A stretch of DNA of 64,000 nucleotides from Bradyrhizobium sp. S69 (GTDB lineage: Bacteria; Pseudomonadota; Alphaproteobacteria; Rhizobiales; Xanthobacteraceae), in assembly GCF_009766005.1 (NCBI RefSeq), contig NZ_LMUK01000024.1, forward strand, positions 118,992 to 182,991, written 5' to 3'. A program made the position numbers and the translations under genes. Below the pieces are notes generated by a model. The model was not told the origin of the DNA. It saw only the letters and a program-made list of their open reading frames with translations, and made no database searches. Below, piece by piece: positions 1 through 9,435 of this stretch; positions within the stretch are counted from its first letter, which is position 1, and the number at the start of each line of letters is the position of its first letter.

Positions 1-116
1 AGCCCGGTATCAGCCTCGAGCAGTTCGGGCAGCGTCTCGAAGACAGCGGTGATCGAGGAATCCGCGGGTTGCGTCATGATTTCCTTGCCGGATGGTTCGG
101 CCGATGCATCGGCCAT
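1..116 (-). CDS. Unidentified protein, N-terminal fragment cut by the window edge
   Basis: Only the first 38 codons are inside the window, starting at the ATG at 116 and reading out through position 1. The visible peptide is hydrophilic, with no signal peptide or recognisable motif; an in-frame ATG at 77 (MTQPAD) is an alternative start. It lies 16 bases downstream of the cytochrome c gene on the same strand, so it is probably the last visible member of the dehydrogenase operon. The function cannot be called from this fragment. Confidence 0.5.
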   Translation of the reverse strand, partial: MADASAEPSGKEIMTQPADSSITAVFETLPELLEADTG

Positions 117-132
117 AACCCACCCCTGAATA

Positions 133-1374
133 TTACTGCGCAGCGGAACGTTCAACCGGCCCGGCGACATGGCTCCGCAAGGTCTTGACCAACTCCGCAT
201 CAACCGGTGACGCCGTGTTGCCCCAGCTGTTTCTGATATAGGTGACGACCGCGGCCACCTGATCGTCGTCAAGACGGTAGCCGAAAGACGGCATCGCGGG
301 CGAGGTCGGAAACACATCGGTGCCGGCACCTCTGACACCCGTCAGAACGATCCGAACCAACGTCGTTGGATCGCTCTGCCTGACAATGGCATTGTCAGCG
401 AGACGGGGAAACAGGTGTTCGATGCCCGCGCCGTTGCGGGTATGGCAGGCCGAACAGGTGTCGACGAAGATGGCTTCCCCGACCTGCATGCGAGGATCGG
501 ATGCCGGAACAGCCGCAGGCACAGGCACGCCCGCCGCGCCGCGTTCTTTCAGGTAGACCGCGATCGCCCTCAAATCCGCCTCCGGCATCTTCGAGGTCGA
601 ATGCTCGACGACATCTCTCATCGGACCGCTCGCGGTCGTGGTCCGGGTCTGACCGTTTTTGAGATACTGGACGACTTCATCCACCGACCATTTGCCGAGA
701 CCCGACTGCTGATCGTTGGTGATGTCAGGCGCGGTCCATTCGTCGATCCGGTTGCCCTGCAGAAACTGGTCGGCCTTGTTCGCCCCGAAGGCGTTCAGCG
801 GCGTATGGCACGCGCCGCAATGGCCGAGCCACTCCACCAGATAGGCGCCGCGATTGAATTCCGGGGAATGCTGCGGATCAGGCACGAACGGGCCCGGTTT
901 GAAGAACAGCGAATTCCATCCGATCATCAGCGCGCGAACGCTGAACGGAAATGGCAGCGTCCTGCGGTTGACGGCGTTGGTGACCGGGGCGAGCGTTTTG
1001 AGATAGTCAAAGATCGCATCGGTATCTTCGCGCGTCACCTTGGTAAAATAAGGATACGGAAACGCCGGATAGAGGTAGGCGCCGTTCCGTCCCCGCCCCT
1101 CATGCATCGCGCGCGCGAACTCCACCTTGGTCCAGCGCCCGATCCCGCTCGCATCGTCGGGCGTGATGTTCGGCGTCATGATCACGCCGAACGGCGTCGC
1201 CAGCGCCAGCCCGCCGGCCAGCGGCGCTCCTCCCGGCGCGGTGTGGCAGGCCACGCAATCGCCGGCGATCGCGAGCGCGCGGCCTCGCCGGGCGATCACA
1301 TAATTGTCCGGATCGGCCTTCGCGCCGCCGATGGCCGCCAGCGCGGCGAACAGGATCGCGCTGCGCCACCTCAT
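133..1374 (-). CDS. Three-haem cytochrome c subunit of a periplasmic GMC dehydrogenase
   Basis: This is the electron-accepting subunit of a membrane-associated dehydrogenase of the gluconate 2-dehydrogenase / alcohol dehydrogenase type, passing electrons from the flavoprotein to the respiratory chain. The 413-residue protein has an N-terminal signal peptide (residues 1-20) and three CxxCH haem sites: CVACH at about 40-44, CGACH near 190 and CSACH near 330. The family normally has three, so it looks complete. The ATG at 1374 overlaps the stop of the flavoprotein gene as ATGA, which decides this start over one 19 codons upstream. The sugar or alcohol oxidised cannot be read from this subunit. 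Confidence 0.9.
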   Translation of the reverse strand: MRWRSAILFAALAAIGGAKADPDNYVIARRGRALAIAGDCVACHTAPGGAPLAGGLALATPFGVIMTPNITPDDASGIGRWTKVEFARAMHEGRGRNGAYLYPAFPYPYFTKVTREDTDAIFDYLKTLAPVTNAVNRRTLPFPFSVRALMIGWNSLFFKPGPFVPDPQHSPEFNRGAYLVEWLGHCGACHTPLNAFGANKADQFLQGNRIDEWTAPDITNDQQSGLGKWSVDEVVQYLKNGQTRTTTASGPMRDVVEHSTSKMPEADLRAIAVYLKERGAAGVPVPAAVPASDPRMQVGEAIFVDTCSACHTRNGAGIEHLFPRLADNAIVRQSDPTTLVRIVLTGVRGAGTDVFPTSPAMPSFGYRLDDDQVAAVVTYIRNSWGNTASPVDAELVKTLRSHVAGPVERSAAQ

Positions 1375-3134
1375 AGCTGCACCAGCGGGCCGGGCGATTT
1401 GAGATATTTCTTGATCGCATCGAGCGACCAATAGGTTAGCGCGCCGACCGTGCCGGTCGGGTTGTAGCCGGCATTTTGCGGAAACGCCGACGCGCCCATC
1501 ACGAACACATTCGACACGTCCCAGGACTGCAAATAGCGGTTCAACACGCTGGTTTTGGGATCGCTGCCCATCACCGCGCCACCGGTATTATGCGTCGACT
1601 GATAGGGCACCACCGACCATGGGCCGACCAGGCGATTGACCTGCGTCGTCTTCGCGCCCATCGCCTTGGCGATTTCATCGCAGCGATCGGCCATCCAGTT
1701 CGCCATCTTGCGCTCGTTATCCTGATAATCGAACGTCATGCGCATCAGGGGGCGGCCGAGCGGATCCTTGTAGGTCGGATCGAGGTCCAGATAATTATTG
1801 CGGTAGCTCATCACGCTACCCTGAGCGCTAACGCTGGTGACACGCTGGTAGGTATCGCGGACCGCCTTCTTCCACTGGCTGCCCCAATTCGGCGTGCCCT
1901 GTGGCGTCGGGTGAAACTGAATCGGGCGCCCGTTGGTATGAGCGCTGGTGATCGATGCACCGCCGACGAAGCCATGCGGTCCATGATCGAAATTGTCGCT
2001 GTTGTAATCATCCGCGGCGACGCCGAGCGATCCCGCCGCGGCGAACGAATTGAATTTGGCATCTTCGAAGAACGCGGTCGAGCCGGAGCCGGTTTGATAG
2101 GCGTAATTGCGGCCGACGACGCCTTCATTGCTCGCGGGATCGTAGGGTTTTCCGATGCCCGACAGCAGCAGCAGGCGCACGTTGAACAGCGCGTAGGCGC
2201 AGACCAGCACGACATCCGCCGGTTGCTCCCATTCCTCGCCAGCGGCATCGACATAGCTGACGCCGGTGGCGGTCTTGCCGTCGCCGGACAGGTTCACCTT
2301 CGTCACTTCGCATTCGGTGCGCGCCTCGAAGGTCGGCTGTCGCACCAGCACCGGCAAGACGCAGGTCTGCGGCGATGCCTTGGAGTAATTGGCGCAGCCG
2401 AACCGCTCGCAAAAACCGCAATAGGTACAGGGCGCCATACTGCAACCATAAGGATTGGTGTAGGCCACCGAGATGTTGGCGGACGGCCGCGGGAACGGAT
2501 GAAGGCCGAGACCGGACGCCGCCTTCGTGAACAAATTCTGGGCGTAGCCTTGCTGCATCGGCGGCGTCGGATAATCCCGCTCACGCACCCCTTCGAACGG
2601 ATTGCCGCCGGGCTGAATCCGCCCCTTGACGTTGCCGGCCTTGCCGGAGATGCCCGCGAGATATTCGAACTTGTCGTAATACGGCTCAAGTTCATCGTAG
2701 CTAACCGGCCAATCCTGGATGTGATGGTTCTCGGGAAAAATCCCCTCGCCGTATCGCTCCAGCATGTGGCTGCGAATGCGAAAATCATCGGGGAGAAAAC
2801 GCCAGGTCTGGCCGTTCCAATGGACGCCCGCACCGCCCACGCCATTGCCAGGCAGGAAACTGCCCCATTTGCGGATCGGCAACGCCGTCTGCGACGGGTT
2901 GTTGCGCATGGTGAGCGTTTCCTGCTTCGGACGCAGGAAGATATCGTGGCGCACGGCGTAGCGCAGTTCGTCCGGCGCGGTGCCGATATTGAAATCGGTC
3001 GCGGTATCGCGCCAGGGGCCGCGCTCGATCGCGACCACCTCCAGGCCGGTGCGCGACAGTTCATAGGCCAGGATCGATCCGGTCCAGCCGAGACCGACGA
3101 TGACGACATCCTTGCGCGGCAGGCGGCGGACCAT
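1371..3134 (-). CDS. GMC-family FAD-dependent dehydrogenase, large subunit
   Basis: This is the catalytic flavoprotein of a three-part dehydrogenase similar to gluconate 2-dehydrogenase; the family oxidises sugar acids, polyols or alcohols in the periplasm. An FAD-binding GxGxxG-type motif (VGLGWTGS) sits close to the N terminus and a GMC C-terminal domain carries the His/Asn active-site region (STHNTGG; later NPTGTVGAL). Several cysteines near CTYCGFCERFGC recall the cysteine cluster of gluconate dehydrogenase large subunits. I chose the ATG at 3134, which shares one base with the TGA of the upstream small-subunit gene; a GTG at 3149 is possible. There is no signal peptide of its own; the partner's Tat signal probably carries the folded complex out. 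Confidence 0.88.
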   Translation of the reverse strand: MVRRLPRKDVVIVGLGWTGSILAYELSRTGLEVVAIERGPWRDTATDFNIGTAPDELRYAVRHDIFLRPKQETLTMRNNPSQTALPIRKWGSFLPGNGVGGAGVHWNGQTWRFLPDDFRIRSHMLERYGEGIFPENHHIQDWPVSYDELEPYYDKFEYLAGISGKAGNVKGRIQPGGNPFEGVRERDYPTPPMQQGYAQNLFTKAASGLGLHPFPRPSANISVAYTNPYGCSMAPCTYCGFCERFGCANYSKASPQTCVLPVLVRQPTFEARTECEVTKVNLSGDGKTATGVSYVDAAGEEWEQPADVVLVCAYALFNVRLLLLSGIGKPYDPASNEGVVGRNYAYQTGSGSTAFFEDAKFNSFAAAGSLGVAADDYNSDNFDHGPHGFVGGASITSAHTNGRPIQFHPTPQGTPNWGSQWKKAVRDTYQRVTSVSAQGSVMSYRNNYLDLDPTYKDPLGRPLMRMTFDYQDNERKMANWMADRCDEIAKAMGAKTTQVNRLVGPWSVVPYQSTHNTGGAVMGSDPKTSVLNRYLQSWDVSNVFVMGASAFPQNAGYNPTGTVGALTYWSLDAIKKYLKSPGPLVQL

Positions 3135-3895
3135 CAGCGTGGTCCCCACGCCGAGCGACCCTGCATGCCGACCGGCGGCAGCGTGTAGGCCTGATTGGGC
3201 TTCTCGATCACGTCGCGATAATCGTAACGGACGCCGGGGAAGCCGACGAGTTTCCAGCCAGCCATGTCGCGATTGCCGCCATAAATCGGATCGGCGAAAT
3301 AGCCTTCCAGTGTGTTGGCGTGGATCGCCGAAAACAGCATCTTGCTGCTGAAATTCGGCAGCGTGACGTCGCCCTTCTCCATGCCGGTCAGCAGTTTGTC
3401 CTGCTCATCGGCGTTCAACTGAACGAAATCGCGACCACCAAAGCTGGTCTTGCAATACGATTCCAGCGCCGCCAGCCCCTGGCGATATTGTTGCCGCGGG
3501 GTCAGCGACGACTGCAAACCCTGGCTCGGCAACGGAGCCGCGGCAAACGGGCCCTGCATATAAAGCCAGTCATGGCCGCCAAAGGGACCCATCAACTGCC
3601 GGTCGATAAAGGTGGTGACGCCGGCATCCTTGGCGCCGGGGCCGAGTTCATCGGTCGGAATCAGCCGGTCGACGATGGCATCGACGGCAGCGGCTTCTGC
3701 CGCGCTGAAGAAGAGATAGCCGCCCGGCTTCACGGGCACCACGGGATAGGCTTCGTTCGGATCCCACGGCAGAACTTTCGTCACCACACGGGCGCGCGCG
3801 CCGCCGGTCGTAATCAGGAGAGCCGCACTTGCCAGCAGGCTTCGGCGGGTGAGATGACCGGGGTGCCTCGGCGAACCACTGCCCGAATGCTTCAT
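3134..3895 (-). CDS. Gluconate 2-dehydrogenase subunit 3-like protein with Tat signal
   Basis: This is the small (gamma) subunit of the GMC dehydrogenase and first gene of the three-gene operon. It starts with a twin-arginine signal (TRRSLLASAALL) and belongs to the gluconate 2-dehydrogenase subunit 3 family, whose members escort the flavoprotein through the Tat system and stay in the complex. It is 253 residues from the ATG at 3895, which has a GGGGGT ribosome site just upstream; a TTG four codons earlier is less likely. The order small subunit, flavoprotein, cytochrome c is the usual order for these complexes. Confidence 0.87.
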   Translation of the reverse strand: MKHSGSGSPRHPGHLTRRSLLASAALLITTGGARARVVTKVLPWDPNEAYPVVPVKPGGYLFFSAAEAAAVDAIVDRLIPTDELGPGAKDAGVTTFIDRQLMGPFGGHDWLYMQGPFAAAPLPSQGLQSSLTPRQQYRQGLAALESYCKTSFGGRDFVQLNADEQDKLLTGMEKGDVTLPNFSSKMLFSAIHANTLEGYFADPIYGGNRDMAGWKLVGFPGVRYDYRDVIEKPNQAYTLPPVGMQGRSAWGPR

Positions 3896-4063
3896 TGATA
3901 CCCCCAAAACCCTTTTTGAAGTCGATTTCTCAAGCCCGACTCCCGGCAGTCTGCACCTTTCTTGCCTGGATGTCAGCGGGGTGACAATCGGCGGCTGGAT
4001 TTTCTTGTGGGTGCCGCTCGCAAACTTCGCTCAATGACATAACGCGTCGAGAGCGTACCGGCC

Positions 4064-4834
4064 TCAGGCCGCCAGCACCTCGCCGATCCGGCTGCGGATG
4101 AGCTCGCGCTGCTGCTGATCGGTCGCGGTGTCGAAACTGACGTCATAGGCGATCATCGCCGGGCGCTTCAGCACCACGATGCGGTCGCCGATCTCCAGCG
4201 CTTCACTGATCGAATGGGTGATGAACACCGCGGTCTTGCCATTCTCCTTCACCAGCCGGACGAATTCGGCGCGCAGGCGCCCGGCGGTCGATTCATCGAG
4301 CGCGGAGAACGGCTCGTCGCAGAGCATGATATTGGCGTTGGTCGCAAAGGCGCGGGCGATCGAGACGCGCTGACGCATGCCGCCGGACAGCGCATGCGGA
4401 TAATCATTCTCGTGTCCGCCGAGCCCGAGCTTGGTCAGCCAGTGTTGCGCCGCGGCCCGCCGCTCCGCCACCGGCGTATCGAGCATCTCGAGGCCGAGTT
4501 CGACGTTCTGGATCGCGCTGCGCCACGGCAGCAGCCGGTCGCTCTGGAACACGATCGCCATCTTGCCGCGAAACGAATCGAAATCCGCGAACGGATCGCG
4601 GCCGTCGACACGCACGGTGCCGGTGGTCGGCTCGGTCAGCCCCGCGATCATGTTGAAGATCGTCGACTTGCCGCAGCCGGTCTTGCCGAGGATCGCGAGC
4701 ATCTGGCCGGGGCGAACATCGAGATTGATATTGTCGACGGCACGATACGCGCCACTGCTGCCCGGCTTGCCGAACACCTTCGAGACGTGATCGAGGTGGA
4801 TCGCCGCGTCGTTCGGCGTGACGATGTCCCTCAT
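4064..4834 (-). CDS. ABC transporter ATP-binding protein, SsuB/TauB type
   Basis: This is the cytoplasmic ATPase of a nitrate/sulfonate/taurine-class importer. Walker A (GKTGCGKST) is at residues 50-58, the signature LSGGMRQR near 150 and Walker B (IMLCDEP) near 170, all intact in a 256-residue protein of normal length. It is third in a binding protein-permease-ATPase operon, and its ATG overlaps the permease stop as ATGA. Sulfonates, taurine, nitrate, pyrimidine precursors and aromatic acids are all known substrates of this class, so the ligand is open. Confidence 0.9.
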   Translation of the reverse strand: MRDIVTPNDAAIHLDHVSKVFGKPGSSGAYRAVDNINLDVRPGQMLAILGKTGCGKSTIFNMIAGLTEPTTGTVRVDGRDPFADFDSFRGKMAIVFQSDRLLPWRSAIQNVELGLEMLDTPVAERRAAAQHWLTKLGLGGHENDYPHALSGGMRQRVSIARAFATNANIMLCDEPFSALDESTAGRLRAEFVRLVKENGKTAVFITHSISEALEIGDRIVVLKRPAMIAYDVSFDTATDQQQRELIRSRIGEVLAA

Positions 4835-5646
4835 ATCACGCGCTCCGACACCGCGCGGTAACGGAACGCGGTATTCTCGATCAAGGTCAGGATGCCCTGC
4901 ACGATCAGCACAAAGAACACCAGTTGCAGCGTCCAGGCCAGCGCGCCGGCCATGTCGAACAATTGCTGTTGCTGCAACAATTCATAGCCGACGCCGCCGG
5001 TGGCGCCGACCAGTTCGGCGACCACCACCACGCGCGAGGCGTTGCCGAGATTGACCTTCCAGGCGGTCAGGATGTCCGGCAGGATCGCCGGCGCGATCAT
5101 CACCCGAAACAGTTTCATGCGCGTCGGCCGGAAGCTGAACACCATCTCCATCAAATCCCGCGACATCGCGCGCAGCGCGCCGAGCACCTGAAAGGTAAAC
5201 GACGGCAATGTCGTCATCACCATGATGAAGAAGATGCGAAACTCGACGCCATGAAACCAGATGATGGCGAACACCACCCAGGACAGCGCGGGAATGCCCT
5301 GGAACAACGACAGGATCGGCGACAGGAACCGGTCGATGGCGCGCGAGCGCACCATCAGCAACGCCAGCAATCCGCCGACGATGAAGGCGCCGGCAAGCCC
5401 CGCCAGAATACGAAACACCGTCGCCAGCACGTCGGCGAACATCGATCCGGTCGAGAAGATGTCGATGCAGCGCCAGAACACGTCGATCAGCGACGGAAAC
5501 AGGAAGCGCGGAAAAAACAGCGAGGCGAACTGCCAGAGCGCGATCACCACGGCAAAGGGCAACACCGACATCCCCAGCCGCTTGGCCATGCCCAGCACAT
5601 TGTCTGCCAGCGACGGCGTCGCGGCCTGCGGCATGGCGTCGCTCAT
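4831..5646 (-). CDS. ABC transporter permease, SsuC/TauC type
   Basis: This inner-membrane permease of the NitT/TauT importer family has about six hydrophobic segments and a binding-protein-dependent transport domain in the second half. The start is the ATG at 5646 (MSDAMPQ), which overlaps the stop of the binding-protein gene as ATGA and gives 271 residues, usual for the family; longer in-frame starts would lie inside the upstream gene. It works with the binding protein and ATPase on either side of it. Confidence 0.9.
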   Translation of the reverse strand: MSDAMPQAATPSLADNVLGMAKRLGMSVLPFAVVIALWQFASLFFPRFLFPSLIDVFWRCIDIFSTGSMFADVLATVFRILAGLAGAFIVGGLLALLMVRSRAIDRFLSPILSLFQGIPALSWVVFAIIWFHGVEFRIFFIMVMTTLPSFTFQVLGALRAMSRDLMEMVFSFRPTRMKLFRVMIAPAILPDILTAWKVNLGNASRVVVVAELVGATGGVGYELLQQQQLFDMAGALAWTLQLVFFVLIVQGILTLIENTAFRYRAVSERVI

Positions 5647-6629
5647 TGCCCGGGCGCCTGATAGATGGTCGAGGCCGCCGGATCCGACGGCAGGAAGGCG
5701 ATGGATTTCCCGGCGGCGTACACCGAATTGATTTCCTTGCGCACGTCGGAGGCCCATTTCACATTCATGCCGAGCCGGTCATTGGCGCGCACCAGATCCG
5801 CGATCGCCTTCTGGTCATCCGGCGTCCCCTTCGGCGCGATCAGCTTGGACGCCTCGTCCGGGTGCGCGGTGACCCACTCGGCGGCTTCCTTGTAGGCCGC
5901 GTATAATTTCGGGATCAGTGTCGGGTTCTTTTCCGCCCAATCGAGATGGGCTGCGACGCCGAGGTAGGGGATGTTGTGGCTGCCGGTGAATTTCATCCAA
6001 CTGTCGGCGATGCCGATATCGACCGTCCGCATCTCGCTCTTTTTCGACAGCAGCGTCGTATAAGCGGGCTCCCAGAGTTGCACCGCCGCCGCGCGATCGG
6101 CCATCGCGTAGCCGATCAATCCCGGGGTCGCCGTGTTGATCACCGAGAACTTCGCGGTATCGGCGCCGAGCTGCCGGGCGAACCAGTCGAACATCACGTA
6201 ATTGGTGGTGCCCTTGGCCGCGGCGAGGTCCTTGCCCTCGATATCCTTCAAGGTCTTGATCTCGGGCCGCGACGTCACCACGGCTCCCCAATAGTCGAAC
6301 AGATTGAACAGATACGTCACCTTGACGCCACGGGTATCGGCAAGGCCGACCGTCAGCAGCGAGGCGCTGCCGCCAAGCTCGAATTCACCGGAATTGAATT
6401 GCGCGGTATAGGCGTCGGGCGTGCGCTCCGCGAAGGTGATCGCCAGGCCGTTCTTCTCGTCGAGCTTGAACGCCTTGATCACCGGCGGCAGGAACGCACC
6501 GAGCGACGGCGGGCCGAACACCACGATCGACAGCTTTTCCGGCGCTTGCGCGACCGCCAAATTTGCGAATGCGAACCCGGAAAGCAACGCGATCATTGCC
6601 AGTTTGCGCGTTGCCAGTTTGCGGCCCAT
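5643..6629 (-). CDS. ABC transporter periplasmic substrate-binding protein, NMT1/SsuA type
   Basis: This is the ligand-binding component of the importer. It has 328 residues with a clear signal peptide (positively charged start, hydrophobic stretch to about residue 27, AVAQA cleavage region), followed by a two-lobe binding-protein fold typical of SsuA/TauA/NMT1 proteins. It is the first gene of the three-gene operon, and the promoter should lie in 6630-6775. The ligand is not evident. Neighbouring genes point to aromatic or organosulfur compounds only by association. Confidence 0.88.
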   Translation of the reverse strand: MGRKLATRKLAMIALLSGFAFANLAVAQAPEKLSIVVFGPPSLGAFLPPVIKAFKLDEKNGLAITFAERTPDAYTAQFNSGEFELGGSASLLTVGLADTRGVKVTYLFNLFDYWGAVVTSRPEIKTLKDIEGKDLAAAKGTTNYVMFDWFARQLGADTAKFSVINTATPGLIGYAMADRAAAVQLWEPAYTTLLSKKSEMRTVDIGIADSWMKFTGSHNIPYLGVAAHLDWAEKNPTLIPKLYAAYKEAAEWVTAHPDEASKLIAPKGTPDDQKAIADLVRANDRLGMNVKWASDVRKEINSVYAAGKSIAFLPSDPAASTIYQAPGQ

Positions 6630-6775
6630 CGATGAAGTCCCCTCGAACTCGCCTTACCTTACGCAGTTCTTGCCCTACGCAGTTATCGGTTGGGCGGCCT
6701 TGCCTGCAAACGACTAATCCTGACCGAGCGTGAGTTTATCTCAACCGAGCCGCTTTTTTAAGCGTTCGCGGCTCT

Positions 6776-6880
6776 ATAGCGTTTTCAAGCGAAGTGGATG
6801 CCGGTTCGCGTCAAGAAAACGCGTCAAAACAAGAATCTAGAGCCCAGTTCTGATTTAATCAGAACCGAACAGGCTCTAGA
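6776..6880. repeat. Dispersed Bradyrhizobium-type repeat with nested palindrome
   Basis: The element opens with a GCGTTTTCAAGCGAAGTGG-type segment and ends with a nested inverted repeat. Outer arms TAGAGCC (6838-6844) and GGCTCTA (6872-6878) enclose a perfect GTTCTGATT/AATCAGAAC pair (6847-6855 and 6857-6865). From memory, sequences like this occur many times in Bradyrhizobium and Rhodopseudomonas genomes. The outer arm overlaps the stop codon of the LysR gene, so the hairpin may also end that transcript. Confidence 0.7.
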
Positions 6881-7805
6881 ACTTCCACCCCATCGACTGC
6901 GCCCACGCCTTGGTCACTTGCTCGGTCTCGCGGCCGGCCTCCGTCAACCATGCGCAAAAATCCGCAATCGCGCTCCAGTCCTTTACGTCATCGCGAAACA
7001 AGGCGCTGTAGGACCTTTTGCGGATGCCGAGCGAGCCAAAGGGGACACAGAGCCGCTTGTCGACCAACTCGTCGATCACCAGGAACAGCGGATACAATCC
7101 GACCCCCATCCGCTCCTGTGTCGCCTGCAGCGCGAAATACATCTGCTCGAACCGCAACTTCCTCTGGTTGCTCGACATCTCGCCGCCGGCGGACAACAGC
7201 CATTGCTTCCAGTCATAGGGTTCGGTCAGATAGGTGATCAGCGTATGGTTGGTGAGATCGGCCGGCGTTCGCAACTGCCCCTGTTCCAACAGCTCGACAT
7301 GACAGACCGGCGCGATCAATTCGGTCATGAAATGGATCGATTGCCAGCCCGGCATCGCCGGCTGTTCACCCCGGATCGCGACATCCGAGCCAAGATCGTT
7401 GGCATTGACCGGGCCGAGCGAGGTGGTGAGGCGCAACTCGACGTCGGGTCGTTTGCGCTGAAACGAGGAAATGCGGCCAAGCAGCCAACGCATCGTAAAG
7501 GTCGGCGGCGCATTGACCCGCAATACCGCCGGCGCGACGTGCTGCTGCATGTCCATCGAGGCCAGCGCCAGCCGATCGAGGATGGCGGTCACTTCGCGAA
7601 AATAGATCTGCCCGGCATCGGTCAGGCTGAGTTGCGACGGCGCCCGGCGAAACAGTTTGACGCCGAACCAGTCCTCCAGCAGCGCGACCTGCCGGCTCAC
7701 CGCGCCGTGCGTGACATGCAGCTCTTCGGCGGCGTTGGTGAAGCTGACGTGGCGCGCCGCCGCTTCGAAGGTCCGGACGGCATTGAGCGGCGGCAATTTT
7801 CTCAC
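6876..7805 (-). CDS. LysR-family transcriptional regulator, GcvA-like
   Basis: The 309-residue protein has an N-terminal winged helix-turn-helix (about residues 5-65, with FTNAAEELHVTHGAVSRQV) and a LysR effector-binding domain. The N-terminal pattern (LPPLNAVRTFEAAARH) matches the GcvA-like branch. It sits divergent from the NicC-like monooxygenase operon, with 453 bases between them, and next to the ABC importer operon, so either could be its target; the divergent arrangement favours the monooxygenase operon. Its stop codon lies inside the palindrome of the adjacent repeat. Confidence 0.9.
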   Translation of the reverse strand: MRKLPPLNAVRTFEAAARHVSFTNAAEELHVTHGAVSRQVALLEDWFGVKLFRRAPSQLSLTDAGQIYFREVTAILDRLALASMDMQQHVAPAVLRVNAPPTFTMRWLLGRISSFQRKRPDVELRLTTSLGPVNANDLGSDVAIRGEQPAMPGWQSIHFMTELIAPVCHVELLEQGQLRTPADLTNHTLITYLTEPYDWKQWLLSAGGEMSSNQRKLRFEQMYFALQATQERMGVGLYPLFLVIDELVDKRLCVPFGSLGIRKRSYSALFRDDVKDWSAIADFCAWLTEAGRETEQVTKAWAQSMGWKF

Positions 7806-8258
7806 GCCCTATCCCGCCTCCGGCCCTGTTGCAATTCGCGCCAGCCGATCGTTCCGATGCGACGGTTACGCCTGATTTTGACGGCTCAAGTTAGTGGCGA
7901 GGGCGTCGAACGGCAACCCCATAAAACTGTCGGGCCGTGAGTTTTAATCACACGGCAGGCGCCCAATCGTTACGCGCGGGCCGGAAGACGTGACGCGCCG
8001 GTCACGATGGCGGCTTCGCTGCGGTGAATAATGCCGTAATCCAAGGCTCGTTCGGCTCAAGGATCCGGATTCAGGGCCTCGAAGAATATTGAAGCATCGC
8101 CCCGAGTGATCCCAGTTCACGGAAACGGCGGAAAGAAACTCACGCCCGGTCAGGATTACTCGTTTGCGAAGGCGAGCGCCCATGGCCGATAGTCATGGCA
8201 GGCCGTGAGGCAACGCGTTTCATCAAACCGTACCAAGCAATTCGACGGGGTAATATTC
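7806..8258. other. Long intergenic region between LysR and the flavin hydroxylase operon
   Basis: This 453-base region has no convincing gene. It should hold the promoters of both divergent genes. The only structured element I could pick out is an inverted repeat CGTGAC-6 bases-GTCACG at 7989-8006, about 250 bases upstream of the hydroxylase start; whether it is an operator is unknown. Confidence 0.5.
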
Positions 8259-9401
8259 ATGACAAAACTTTCCGTGGCCATCATCGGGGCTGGAATGGGA
8301 GGGCTTGCCACTGCCGCGGCCCTGCATCGCGCCGGCATTAAAGCCGATGTCTACGAACAGGCGTCGAAATTTACCCGGCTGGGAGCCGGCATCCAGATCG
8401 GCTGCAACGCCATGAAGACGTTGCGCGGCCTCGGGCTGGAAGGCGCGATGCGCGCGCAATCGTTTTACCCCCGTTCATGGAACAACAAGGAATACGACAC
8501 TGGAGAGATTCGTTTCGACATGATTTTTGGTGAGGCGGCGGAAGCGAAGTATGGCGCGCCTTATCTGCTCGGACATCGCGGCGATTTACACTCAGCGCTC
8601 GCCAGCGCCGTTCCCGACGAGGCGATCCATCTCGACCACAGACTGGTCGGCTTCGAACAGAAGGCGGATGGTGGCGTCAGTTTGACTTTCGCGAACGGCA
8701 ACAAGGTGGAAGCCGACGCGATGGTTTCCTCGGACGGCGTGCATTCCTTCGTCAAGGATAGTTTGTTCGGCAAGGACGATGCCAATTTTACGGGCCGTAT
8801 CGCCTACCGAACGGTGTTTCCGGCTTCCCTGCTGGGCGGCTATCCCATCGACGACTGCACCAAATGGTGGGGGCCGGATCGCCATATCGTGATCTATTAC
8901 GTCAAGCCGGACCGCAGCGAAATCTACTTCGTGACCAGCCAGCCCGAACCCAATTTCACGGTCGAATCGTGGTCGGCGATGGGCGACGTCAACGAGCTGC
9001 GCAAGGATTTCGCAGCGTTCCATCCGCAGGTTCGCCATGTCCTGGCCTCCTGCCCGTCGGTGCATAAATGGGCGCTGTTCGATCGCGATCCGCTGCCGCG
9101 CTGGAGCGACGGCAACGTCACGCTGCTCGGCGACGCCTGCCACCCGATGACGCCCTACATGGCGCAGGGCGCCGCGATGGCGATGGAGGACGGGGCGGTG
9201 CTGTCGCGCTGCCTCGTCGGCGTCGAACGCGACGGCGTTTCCGATGCCTTCCGCCGCTTCGAGGCGACACGCAAGCCGCGAACCTCGCGCATGCAACTGA
9301 GCTCACGCACCAATACCTGGCTGAAAAATCCGACCGATCCGGATTGGGTCTATGGCCACGACGCATGGAACGCGCCGCTCGCCGAGCTCGAAACGGCCTG
9401 A
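8259..9401 (+). CDS. FAD-dependent hydroxylase, 6-hydroxynicotinate 3-monooxygenase (NicC)-like
   Basis: This is a group A flavoprotein monooxygenase that hydroxylates an aromatic or N-heteroaromatic acid using NAD(P)H and oxygen. FAD sites are intact: GxGxxG (IGAGMGG) at residues 8-14, the DG motif (SSDGVHS) mid-protein and GDACHPM near residue 290. The overall pattern, including FTRLGAGI, KWW.DRH and the C-terminal WVYGHDAW, closely recalls Pseudomonas NicC, more than salicylate hydroxylase. The start is the ATG at 8259 (380 residues). It is first in a four-gene operon with a decarboxylase-like protein, a hydrolase and a binding protein. The nicotinate-pathway dioxygenase NicX and amidase NicF are absent here, so the substrate remains tentative. 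Confidence 0.82.
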   Translation: MTKLSVAIIGAGMGGLATAAALHRAGIKADVYEQASKFTRLGAGIQIGCNAMKTLRGLGLEGAMRAQSFYPRSWNNKEYDTGEIRFDMIFGEAAEAKYGAPYLLGHRGDLHSALASAVPDEAIHLDHRLVGFEQKADGGVSLTFANGNKVEADAMVSSDGVHSFVKDSLFGKDDANFTGRIAYRTVFPASLLGGYPIDDCTKWWGPDRHIVIYYVKPDRSEIYFVTSQPEPNFTVESWSAMGDVNELRKDFAAFHPQVRHVLASCPSVHKWALFDRDPLPRWSDGNVTLLGDACHPMTPYMAQGAAMAMEDGAVLSRCLVGVERDGVSDAFRRFEATRKPRTSRMQLSSRTNTWLKNPTDPDWVYGHDAWNAPLAELETA

Positions 9402-9435
9402 CCGCCGGCCTGTGTCCGACACTGGAGAAAACTCG

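Noticed and set aside
1476..3188. Long open frame antisense to the GMC dehydrogenase
   Set aside because: It mirrors a gene with clear FAD and family motifs. Long antisense frames are expected in GC-rich DNA with strong third-position bias, and the translation is arginine/histidine/alanine-rich with no domain.
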